Origin: PSLL01 sp964389705
Lineage (GTDB): Bacteria; Desulfobacterota_D; UBA1144; Nemesobacterales; CSP1-2
Assembly (NCBI GenBank): GCA_964389705.1
Contig: CAYMEO010000112.1
Location: 1-6,345 of the forward strand
Direction of reading: 5' to 3'
DNA length: 6,345 nt
Of this stretch, positions 1 to 6,345 are shown one piece after another. The translations under genes were made by a program, and so were the position numbers. The notes beneath the pieces were generated by a model that was not told the DNA's origin, did not search any database, and worked only from the letters and a program-made list of their open reading frames with translations. Numbering within the stretch: position 1 is the first letter of the stretch; every line of letters begins with the position of its first letter.

Positions 1-507
1 GAAGTTGACCATATTCTTAGATATGCAAGGGAAAAGGAAGAGAGGGTTTTTCTCATTATACTCGACCATATTGAAGACCCACAGAACCTTGGAGGGATAA
101 TAAGAACGGTTAATGTCCTTGGGGCGCATGGCATAGTAATTCCAAAGGATAGAGCGGCGTCGGTAACCCCTTCTGTTATAAAGGCCTCAGCCGGAGCGAC
201 AGGGTTTGTTCGGATTGCCAGGGTGGTGAATCTCGTTAGGACAATAGGTGATTTGAAGGAGAGGGGTATTTGGATTGTAGGGGCTGATCCATCGGCTCCT
301 AAATCAGTTTTTGAGGAGGATTTTAGCAGGTTAGATTTAGCCCTTGTCATAGGAGGCGAGGGGAAAGGGTTAAAGAGGCTTGTAAAAGAAGAATGCGATT
401 TTCTTGTGTCTATACCTGGTATAGGGGAGGTTTCGTCTCTTAACGCATCTGTTGCAGCAGGGATAATGATATATGAGATAATGAGACAGAGAGGGACAAG
501 GACATAG
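1..507 (+). CDS. rlmB: 23S rRNA 2'-O-methyltransferase, SpoU/TrmH family, RlmB-like (5'-truncated by window edge)
   Basis: This SAM-dependent SpoU-class (SPOUT) enzyme most likely methylates the 2'-hydroxyl of a guanosine in 23S rRNA. Frame 1 is open from base 1 to a TAG at 505-507, giving 168 visible residues. Family motifs appear in order: motif 1, LDHIEDPQNLGGIIRT, at about residues 21-36 of the fragment, with the conserved Asn29 and Arg35; motif 2, VIGGEGKGL, at about 116-124; and motif 3, SLNASVAAG, at about 146-154, with Asn148. Motifs 2 and 3 form the trefoil-knot SAM site. In full-length RlmB (about 240-250 residues) motif 1 lies near residue 105-110, so roughly 80-90 residues, including the N-terminal RNA-binding domain, lie left of the window. 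A GTG at 223 is internal, because motif 1 lies upstream of it. The family also includes TrmH and other SpoU enzymes. The spacing and the IPG.G..SSLN context favour RlmB, but the exact target nucleotide cannot be read from sequence. Confidence 0.88.
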   Translation, partial: EVDHILRYAREKEERVFLIILDHIEDPQNLGGIIRTVNVLGAHGIVIPKDRAASVTPSVIKASAGATGFVRIARVVNLVRTIGDLKERGIWIVGADPSAPKSVFEEDFSRLDLALVIGGEGKGLKRLVKEECDFLVSIPGIGEVSSLNASVAAGIMIYEIMRQRGTRT

Positions 508-522
508 TGAGGAAATTAGTGT

Positions 523-2607
523 TTATCTTGGCTCTGTATTGCGAGTCTTAATTAGTTTTTTGAATTCTTCTTCGCCTATTGTTTTAATCCCTAGGGACTT
601 AGCAACATTGAGCTTTGAGCCGGGGTCTTTTCCCACTACTACATAATCGGTTTTTTTAGTTACGGAGGAAGAAACGCGACCGCCTAGTTCCTCAACTATT
701 CTCTTTGCCTCTTCTCTCGTAATAGATTCAAGGGCACCTGTAAAAACGAGTGTTTTTCCACTTAAGGGCAATTCTTGAATTTCTCCTACCCTTTTGGATT
801 TGTATTCGATTTTTACCCCGGCATTCAGCATCTTTTCTATTACACCTCTATTTTTCTTCTCCTTGAAAAAGCTTACTATGCTCCTTGCTACTTCTGGCCC
901 AACTGTTGGAATCTCCATAAGCCTTTCTTCTCCTGCTTCCATAAGGGATTCTAGGTTGGGGAAATTGTCCGCAATTATCTGTGAGAGCCTCTCCCCTACA
1001 TGGCGGATGCTGAGTGCATAGATAAAGCGTTCAAATGGTATTCTTTTGCTCTTTTCAATCTCTTCTTCAAGGTTTGATGCCGATTTCTCGGCGAATCTCT
1101 CAAGTTTAATAAAGTCCTTCTTTTTTAGATAAAAAATATCAGCTAGGTCCCTTATTAATCCCTCTTTCATCAACTGCTCAATTACCTTCTCACCAAGCCC
1201 GTCTATGTCAAATGCCTTCCTTGATGCCAGGTGTTTTATCCTACCTTTTAGCTGAGCGGGGCAGGAGGCATTGGGGCAATAGTAGTAACTCCCTTCTGTT
1301 CGACCCAGTTTACTCAAGGCCTTTTCCACCTGAGTACCGCATGAAGGACATGCCTTAGGCATACTGAAGGGCTTTTCCTCTCCTGTTCTCTTCTCAATTA
1401 TTGGTTTTACTATCTCTGGAATCACGTCTCCTGCTCTTTCTACAACAACTGTGTCTCCAATCCTTATGTCCTTCTCCCTTATTATATCTTCTGTGTGTAG
1501 AGTAGCACGACTTACAATGACGCCTCCAATCTTAACGGGCTCAAGGTTTGCAACAGGTGTAAGGAGCCCAATTCTCCCTACCTGGACAACTATATCTCGG
1601 ATTTTAGTTGTGGCTTGACGAGGTTTAAACTTGTATGCAATGCTCCATCTTGGGTGTTTAGCTGTTGTACCGAGTTCTCTTTGATAGTTTAGCCTGTTTA
1701 CCTTTATTACAATGCCGTCGGCCTCATAAGGCAGGTCATCTCTTGCTGATTCCAATTCGTGGTGATAAGATATAGCTTCATTTATGCCTCTACAATGCAT
1801 GATTCTTTTCTCTATCTTGAATCCCCATTCGCTGAGTGTCTGGATAATTTCCCATTGTGTATCGAATTTATAGTCTATGACTTCTCCGATTCCCCATGCG
1901 TAGAAATCAAGCGGTCTTTTTGCTGTGATATTTGAATCAAGCTGACGAAGCGAGCCTGATGCGGCATTCCTTGGGTTTGCAAATATTGGTTCTCCTAATT
2001 CGGCAAGTTCTTTATTCAATTTCTTGAAGGCTTCAATCGGTATTATCACTTCACCCCTTACTTCTATTATTTTAGGAACGTCATCTTGGGTATTGAACCT
2101 AGATGGTATAGTTTTTATGGTTCTAATGTTTGCTGTGACATCTTCTCCAATCCTTCCATCCCCGCGGGTTGCGCCTTGAACCAGTATTCCATTCTCATAT
2201 GTGAGAGATACAGAGACACCGTCAAATTTGGGTTCGGCTGTATATTCGATATCTTCTTTTATGCCTAAAAATCTCTTTACGCGCTTGTCAAATTCAATAG
2301 CGCCATCTTCAGTTGAGACGTTATCTATACTCATCATTGGAACTCTATGCTCTACTGGCTTGAATCCCCTTCCAACAGAGCCACTTACACGCTGAGTAGG
2401 AGAGTCTGGAGAGATTAATTCTGGGTATAGAGATTCAAGGTGTTTTAGTTCTTCCATAAGCGCGTCGTATTCGGCGTCTGAAATTTCTGGGTTGCTCTCC
2501 ACATAGTAGAGATAATTATGGCGCTCTATCTCGCGCCTGAGTTCTTCAACTCTAAGTCTTGCCTTTTCCAGAGGGATTTGCTTTCCTTCGATTTGCATCT
2601 TGTTCAT
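523..2607 (-). CDS. ligA: NAD+-dependent DNA ligase LigA
   Basis: LigA seals nicks in replication and repair, using NAD+ to adenylate itself and then the 5'-phosphate. At 694 residues it is near normal length (about 670) and all domains are present. Domain Ia: HNYLYY near residues 30-35 and the SDAEYDAL stretch near 43-50. Adenylation domain: catalytic Lys127 in EPKFDG, EVRGE at 182-186, Arg213 and Arg221 in NPRNAASGSLRQLD, Lys302 in ADGIVIK and Lys327 in AYKFKP. The OB fold follows (about 333-405), then a four-Cys zinc finger (Cys420, Cys423, Cys444, Cys449), helix-hairpin-helix repeats (about 455-600) and a C-terminal BRCT domain (about 612-688). An in-frame TAA directly abuts the ATG, so the start is this codon or Met4 just after it. 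No clear Shine-Dalgarno sequence precedes either. The gene lies 69 bases downstream of polX, probably partly cotranscribed. A TATATT hexamer in the gap has no good -35 partner. The gene is intact and the call is firm. Confidence 0.98.
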   Translation of the reverse strand: MNKMQIEGKQIPLEKARLRVEELRREIERHNYLYYVESNPEISDAEYDALMEELKHLESLYPELISPDSPTQRVSGSVGRGFKPVEHRVPMMSIDNVSTEDGAIEFDKRVKRFLGIKEDIEYTAEPKFDGVSVSLTYENGILVQGATRGDGRIGEDVTANIRTIKTIPSRFNTQDDVPKIIEVRGEVIIPIEAFKKLNKELAELGEPIFANPRNAASGSLRQLDSNITAKRPLDFYAWGIGEVIDYKFDTQWEIIQTLSEWGFKIEKRIMHCRGINEAISYHHELESARDDLPYEADGIVIKVNRLNYQRELGTTAKHPRWSIAYKFKPRQATTKIRDIVVQVGRIGLLTPVANLEPVKIGGVIVSRATLHTEDIIREKDIRIGDTVVVERAGDVIPEIVKPIIEKRTGEEKPFSMPKACPSCGTQVEKALSKLGRTEGSYYYCPNASCPAQLKGRIKHLASRKAFDIDGLGEKVIEQLMKEGLIRDLADIFYLKKKDFIKLERFAEKSASNLEEEIEKSKRIPFERFIYALSIRHVGERLSQIIADNFPNLESLMEAGEERLMEIPTVGPEVARSIVSFFKEKKNRGVIEKMLNAGVKIEYKSKRVGEIQELPLSGKTLVFTGALESITREEAKRIVEELGGRVSSSVTKKTDYVVVGKDPGSKLNVAKSLGIKTIGEEEFKKLIKTRNTEPR

Positions 2608-2676
2608 TTATGAATTGCTGCCACTTTTGTGATGGAGGCACCTCGTAATATACATCTACGTATTTAGATCAATAAA

Positions 2677-4407
2677 TTAAACTACTTTATTCCCAAACTC
2701 ATTCAACCACTTAGAAATCTCATTAAGCCCCATTGTATTTAAAATATCCTTCTTTTCTGCCCAGCCCCTTCTTGCAGTAGCGACACCGAGCCTCATCATG
2801 TTGAGTTGATCCCGGGCATGAGAATCAGTAGATATTACTATTTTAACTCCCATATTGACTGCCTTTCTGACGTTGATGTCGTTTAAATCTAGTCTCAGAT
2901 AATGGGAGTTAATCTCAATGGCCTTCCCGTATTTCTTTGCAGTCTTAAAAATCTCATCCATATCTACTTCATAGCCCTCGCGTCTTCCAATAAGTCTTCC
3001 CGTAGGGTGAGCTAGGATGTGAACAAATGGGTTTTGTAGGGCTTTGACTATTCGTCTTGTCATTGATTCTCCATCCATCTTAAATCCACTGTGCACTGAT
3101 ACAACCACAATATCTAAATCCCTTAGAACCTCGTCGGGATAATCAAGAGAGCCATCGCTTTTTATATCTACTTCCGAACCCATGAGAATTTTAATCCCTT
3201 TTAATTTTTTGTTTAGTGCTGCGACCTCTTTTTTCTTTTCATAGAGCCTTTGGGTTGAAAGCCCACCTGCAATTGTTGAAGAAGGTGAGTGGTCTGTCAT
3301 GGCAATGTATTCGTAACCCAACTCCTTTGCCTTCAGTGCCATCTCCTCGACAGTCGCTTTGCCGTCACTCCATTTAGAGTGCATATGCAGGTCTCCGTTA
3401 ATATCTTCAAGCTCCACAAGATATGGCAGCTTTCCATCTTGTGCGGCTTCAATCTCACCTTTGTCTTCCCTAATCTCCGGGGGAATCCATTGTAGACCCA
3501 AAGTTTTATAGATTTCTTCCTCAGTTTCTCCAGCTATCTTTTTATCACCTCGAAACACCCCATACTCGTTTATTTTAAGACCTCTATCCATGGCAATTGT
3601 TCTCAACTTTATATTATGTGCCTTTGAACCTATAAAATATAGAAGTGCTGCCCCGTATGATTCAGGCTCTGTCACTCGGAGGTCAACCTGAATCCCATTT
3701 TCGAGAACTACACTCCCTTTTGTATCTCCTTTGGCAAGGACCTCTTTCACAAATGGAAGTCTTGTAAATGCCTCTACCAATTGCCTTCCATCTCTAGCCA
3801 TTGTGAGGATGTCAATATCTCCTACGGTCTCTCTCATACGCCTTACCGAACCTGCTAATGTGGTTCCCTTTGCGCCAGGGATCTTACCAATTTCACGGAC
3901 TATCTCCTCAGCCAATGGAAGAGCAATTCCAAGGGGCATTCTTTCTCGGCTCCTTTTAAAAAGTTCAATCCCACGTTTTATATCTTCAACCTTTTTCCTT
4001 CCCATTCCACGGAGATTCAGAATTTTATCCTCTTTCAGTGCTCTTTCGAGGTCTTCCAGATTTTTGACACCGAGTTCCTTATTTAATTTGCTCAGTGTCT
4101 TTGGTCCCAATCCTTGAATCTCCAAAAGCTCTGTAAGTTCCTCAGGAACCTTTTTTCTTAGGTTCTCGTAATACTCCACTTTTCCCGTAGATATAAATTC
4201 ATTGATCTTCTCTGCAAGGTCGGATCCAACCCGGGGGATTTCAGTAAGCTCGCCTCGCTCTGCTAAATCCTCAATATCTTCATCCAGTTCTCTTATATTT
4301 GCTCCTGCATTTCTATATGCTCTGGCTCTGAATGGATTTTCATTAAGAATGTCCAGTATGTCTGCAATCTTATCAAAAATCTCCGCGATCTCTCTATTTT
4401 TATTCAT
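2677..4407 (-). CDS. polX: DNA polymerase/3'-5' exonuclease PolX (family X polymerase with PHP domain)
   Basis: This is a bacterial family X polymerase of 576 residues, the usual length (about 570-580). Such enzymes fill short gaps in base-excision repair, and their PHP domain adds Mn2+-dependent 3'-5' exonuclease and, in studied members, AP-endonuclease activity. The N-terminal 8-kDa-like domain and helix-hairpin-helix motifs are at about 55-70, 96-108 and 130-143 (IPRVGSDLAEKI, IQGLGPKTL, LRGMGRKKV). The palm has the GSVRR nucleotide-binding motif (186-190) and three catalytic aspartates, Asp197 and Asp199 in GDIDI and Asp242 in VDLRV. YFIGSKAHN (257-265) is the fingers/thumb sugar-gate region. 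The PHP domain (about 337-570) keeps a full metal-ligand set: His341, His343, Asp348, His373, Glu412, His439, His467, Asp528, His530. Both active sites should therefore work. An in-frame TAA three codons upstream fixes the ATG start, with only a weak TAAG before it. ligA follows 69 bases downstream, fitting a gap-fill and seal partnership. Confidence 0.97.
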   Translation of the reverse strand: MNKNREIAEIFDKIADILDILNENPFRARAYRNAGANIRELDEDIEDLAERGELTEIPRVGSDLAEKINEFISTGKVEYYENLRKKVPEELTELLEIQGLGPKTLSKLNKELGVKNLEDLERALKEDKILNLRGMGRKKVEDIKRGIELFKRSRERMPLGIALPLAEEIVREIGKIPGAKGTTLAGSVRRMRETVGDIDILTMARDGRQLVEAFTRLPFVKEVLAKGDTKGSVVLENGIQVDLRVTEPESYGAALLYFIGSKAHNIKLRTIAMDRGLKINEYGVFRGDKKIAGETEEEIYKTLGLQWIPPEIREDKGEIEAAQDGKLPYLVELEDINGDLHMHSKWSDGKATVEEMALKAKELGYEYIAMTDHSPSSTIAGGLSTQRLYEKKKEVAALNKKLKGIKILMGSEVDIKSDGSLDYPDEVLRDLDIVVVSVHSGFKMDGESMTRRIVKALQNPFVHILAHPTGRLIGRREGYEVDMDEIFKTAKKYGKAIEINSHYLRLDLNDINVRKAVNMGVKIVISTDSHARDQLNMMRLGVATARRGWAEKKDILNTMGLNEISKWLNEFGNKVV

Positions 4408-4421
4408 GGCATCTTACTAAC

Positions 4422-4434
4422 ATTTTATACTATA
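4422..4434 (-). promoter_or_regulatory. Possible -10 element upstream of polX
   Basis: The - strand here reads TATAGTATAAAAT, giving two overlapping -10-like hexamers, TATAGT (4429-4434) and TATAAA (4424-4429), 16-21 bases before the polX ATG. No good -35 lies at 16-18 bases; the best, TAGCAA at 4447-4452, matches only three of six. If used, it would give a leader of about 10-14 bases. In AT-rich intergenic DNA this could be chance, so the call is tentative. Confidence 0.25.
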
Positions 4435-4574
4435 TGTACCAATTTTTTGCTATCTGGGCGTAGCGAGCATATGAGATGATTCTCTGTTAACAAGTCGTAT
4501 ATAAAAGGAATTCAGAGTATGGCCATCAGTGACTATTTGGTTCAAAAGAATTTTATACACAAAAACTAAGGTTT

Positions 4575-6299
4575 TTATCTTTCTATAGATGCAGTTTCTA
4601 CTTCTGTAGAGTAGCTCTTTATGCCTCTTAATATTCCATCTGCAACTTCATTTATATACTTCTGATCCCTCAGTTTCTCTTCCTCGCGTGGGTTGGTTAT
4701 AAACGATGTTTCTACTAGAATGCTAGGTATATCGGCACCAATGAGGACTATAAATGGTGCCTTCTTCACTCCCTTATCTATTACGGTCTGATATTTCCTA
4801 GAGAGGTTAGTTGTAATCGAGGTCTGGACATAGGCAGCTAGGCGTTTTGATTCATCAATCTTCGAATTAAGAAGGTATTTTTTTATTATATCTCTTAGAT
4901 CACTAATTCCCTTTGTTGTGCTGACGTTTTCACGAGCAGCTACAGCAAGTGCTTCGGGGTCGTTGGTGAAGCTCAGTATATAGGTCTCAATACCGTGTGC
5001 ATCACTGTCTTTAGCTGCATTACAGTGGATTGATATAAAAAGATCAGCATGTTCCCTTTTTGCTATACCGGTTCTCTCTTCAAGTGGTATAAATCTGTCG
5101 TCTTCTCTAGTAAGAATGACACGCGAAATACCGAACTCTCTTCCAAATTGCTCTAATTTGTTCTTCAGTGCCTTGGCAATTGCAAGTGTAACGTCCTTTT
5201 CTTTAAGTCCGGTTGGTCCTATGGCTCCTGGGTCGTGTCCCCCGTGGCCGGGGTCTATTACCACGGTTCTAACCTTGAGTCCTAGTGCTCCCCTTAGAGT
5301 TGAGATATCCTTGCCTTCCAGCTTTGGAAGACCCGCCAGTGTTTTGTCCTCCTCAGAACCTTTCGGTCTTGAAGTGACATTGTTTTTCTCACTGCCATAT
5401 ATGTCCATTACGATCCTAAATGGATTGTGGAGAGAAAATACCTTGTAATCATTGAAGTTCCTTATGTAGAGAACGACTCTTACGGTATCGGGTTTATTTC
5501 TAGCGAGCCTTATATCCTCAAGCAACCCCTTCTCGATCGGCGGCATCTCGAGATTGCGATCAACAGTGGCGCCCTTTATGTCCACATAGAGCCTAGGTGG
5601 CATTCCCTCTACCATACCTGCTTTTAAGAAATGTGGCTCAAAAAGGGTTTCCCTATTAACATTGATTACAACCCTTGTGTATGTATCTGTTGACCAATGC
5701 CCAATTTGGCTTATGGAAGCAAGTCCATTTGGGTTGTTTTGGGTTTTAGCCTCAGTTATGCTCTCTATGATTCTATTTTCAGATGGTTTGTATGATGCAA
5801 GCTCATTTAATTTAGATTTAGCCGCATCAACCATATCACCGTTTGGGAAGTTCCTAACAACCTTTTCATATTCTAAGTAAGCCTGAGACTTATCCCAGCC
5901 TTCGATGATTCTTGCAATTCTGATCTGTGCATCATCGGCAAGGTTACTATCTGGAAAAACCCTTACAAGCTCCCTGCTGAGTTCTATAGATTTCTCAAGG
6001 TTTTCTCTTGAATTGAACCTTATACCCATCTCTTCGTACATCTTTCCTGAAAGAAACAGCGAAGTGGGGGCCTTGGGGCTCAATGGATAGGTTCTATATA
6101 TACTGTAAAACGCCTGCGCGATAGTATCCCAGATTTCATAGTTGGTTATCTGCGTAGGATTCGTTTGAAGGCTTTTGTAGAGGTTAAGGGCCTCTTGAAA
6201 GAGCCTTTCGTCTTTTCCCTGCGCAGCCATTGGAGGCTGCAAAGAGGGAATAAATAGAATGGATGCAAGCAGCGTTAAGGTAAGAGTCTTAATACTCAC
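4575..6299 (-). CDS. Secreted N-acetylmuramoyl-L-alanine amidase (TPR-like + AMIN + Amidase_3)
   Basis: This zinc amidase (AmiA/AmiB/AmiC class) cleaves the bond between N-acetylmuramic acid and L-alanine in peptidoglycan, typically to split septal wall during division. It has 574 residues. Residues 1 to about 26 form a Sec signal peptide (Lys4, a hydrophobic core, cleavage near Ala25-Ala26); no lipobox Cys is seen. Residues about 30-170 are helical and TPR/BamD-like, with repeated FP(D/N)xxxxxDA segments near 115-123 and 151-159. An AMIN domain (about 197-302) should direct it to peptidoglycan or the septum. After a charged linker comes Amidase_3 (about 344-565) with zinc ligands His352 (DPGHGG), Glu367 and His425 (SIHCNA) and catalytic Glu530 (ILVE). 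The start is GTG: an in-frame TAA lies 11 codons upstream with no ATG, GTG or TTG between, and starting later would destroy the signal peptide. The N-terminal TPR-like region makes it longer than E. coli AmiC. I leave the symbol blank because AmiA, B and C cannot be told apart here. Confidence 0.94.
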   Translation of the reverse strand: MSIKTLTLTLLASILFIPSLQPPMAAQGKDERLFQEALNLYKSLQTNPTQITNYEIWDTIAQAFYSIYRTYPLSPKAPTSLFLSGKMYEEMGIRFNSRENLEKSIELSRELVRVFPDSNLADDAQIRIARIIEGWDKSQAYLEYEKVVRNFPNGDMVDAAKSKLNELASYKPSENRIIESITEAKTQNNPNGLASISQIGHWSTDTYTRVVINVNRETLFEPHFLKAGMVEGMPPRLYVDIKGATVDRNLEMPPIEKGLLEDIRLARNKPDTVRVVLYIRNFNDYKVFSLHNPFRIVMDIYGSEKNNVTSRPKGSEEDKTLAGLPKLEGKDISTLRGALGLKVRTVVIDPGHGGHDPGAIGPTGLKEKDVTLAIAKALKNKLEQFGREFGISRVILTREDDRFIPLEERTGIAKREHADLFISIHCNAAKDSDAHGIETYILSFTNDPEALAVAARENVSTTKGISDLRDIIKKYLLNSKIDESKRLAAYVQTSITTNLSRKYQTVIDKGVKKAPFIVLIGADIPSILVETSFITNPREEEKLRDQKYINEVADGILRGIKSYSTEVETASIER

Positions 6300-6311
6300 C
6301 TTGAGATTAGC

Positions 6312-6340
6312 ATTATATAGTTTTTTTTACTCTTTGTAAA
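6312..6340 (-). promoter_or_regulatory. Sigma-70-type promoter of the amidase gene
   Basis: Reading the - strand, a TTTACA -35 (6335-6340; five of six consensus bases) is followed by a 17-base spacer containing an A8 run and then a perfect TATAAT -10 (6312-6317). Transcription should start about 6-8 bases past the -10, near 6304-6306. That leaves only about 5-7 bases before the GTG at 6297-6299 and no room for a Shine-Dalgarno sequence. The hexamers and spacing are read directly; promoter activity and the exact start site are inferred. Confidence 0.72.
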
Positions 6341-6345
6341 TTCCC

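Noticed and set aside
2631..2644. GAGG-CA-CCTC short inverted repeat between polX and ligA.
   Set aside because: A four-base stem with a two-base loop cannot form a stable hairpin, and no T-run follows it.
3731..4117. 128-codon open frame on the + strand inside polX.
   Set aside because: It is antisense to a polX segment with clear HhH and palm motifs. Its Ser/Leu-rich product shows no domain.
4485..4492. TGTTAACA palindrome upstream of polX as a possible SOS or other operator.
   Set aside because: It is only eight bases, does not extend, and matches neither the CTGT-N8-ACAG nor the GAAC-type LexA box.
4561..4576. AAAAAC-(4-base loop)-GTTTTT inverted repeat at the amidase stop codon, a possible bidirectional terminator.
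   Set aside because: The stem is six base pairs with only one G-C, too weak for a convincing intrinsic terminator, and it overlaps the stop codon.
5116..5448. 110-codon open frame on the + strand inside the amidase gene.
   Set aside because: It is antisense to the AMIN end and catalytic DPGHGG region; its composition is that of an antisense shadow.
6296..6313. A five-codon upstream reading frame (MLISR, then TGA) on the - strand overlapping the amidase GTG.
   Set aside because: Its ATG lies within and just after the predicted -10 hexamer, so transcripts from that promoter would not contain it. It is also too short to stand out from chance.
1..6345. Search for mobile elements, CRISPR repeats, tRNA or rRNA genes, riboswitches and defence or toxin-antitoxin genes.
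   Set aside because: Nearly all of the window is accounted for by four housekeeping genes. No transposase, terminal repeats, repeated spacers or RNA-like folds were seen by eye.

Overview
The window holds four protein-coding genes packed tightly, with roughly 40% GC by eye. One runs on the + strand and is cut by the left edge. Three run on the - strand. They suggest a Gram-negative bacterium: the amidase has a signal peptide followed by a TPR-like region, an AMIN domain and a zinc amidase domain, an arrangement of periplasmic division enzymes. ATA isoleucine and AGA/AGG arginine codons are common. A deltaproteobacterial or related lineage is plausible, but nothing here fixes the taxon.

Layout, left to right: (1) positions 1-507, +, the C-terminal two thirds of a SpoU/TrmH-family rRNA 2'-O-methyltransferase, most like RlmB. 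(2) Positions 523-2607, -, complete NAD+-dependent DNA ligase LigA, convergent with (1) across only 15 bases. (3) Positions 2677-4407, -, complete bacterial family X DNA polymerase with a C-terminal PHP domain, 69 bases upstream of ligA. (4) Positions 4575-6299, -, complete N-acetylmuramoyl-L-alanine amidase, 167 bases upstream of polX, with a good sigma-70-type promoter at the right edge.

The - strand reads amidase, then polX, then ligA. PolX and LigA make biochemical sense together: PolX can process and fill short gaps and LigA can seal the nick, so the pair resembles a small base-excision or gap-repair module. The amidase (cell separation) and the rRNA methyltransferase (ribosome maturation) have no evident link to it. 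An in-frame stop a short distance upstream fixes the start of each - strand gene, and none of the three has a convincing Shine-Dalgarno sequence. The amidase promoter lies so close to its GTG codon that the mRNA should be almost leaderless.

I see no mobile element, CRISPR array, RNA gene, toxin-antitoxin pair or defence system. This is an ordinary housekeeping region. The points worth a second look are details of initiation and of individual residues, not a new system.
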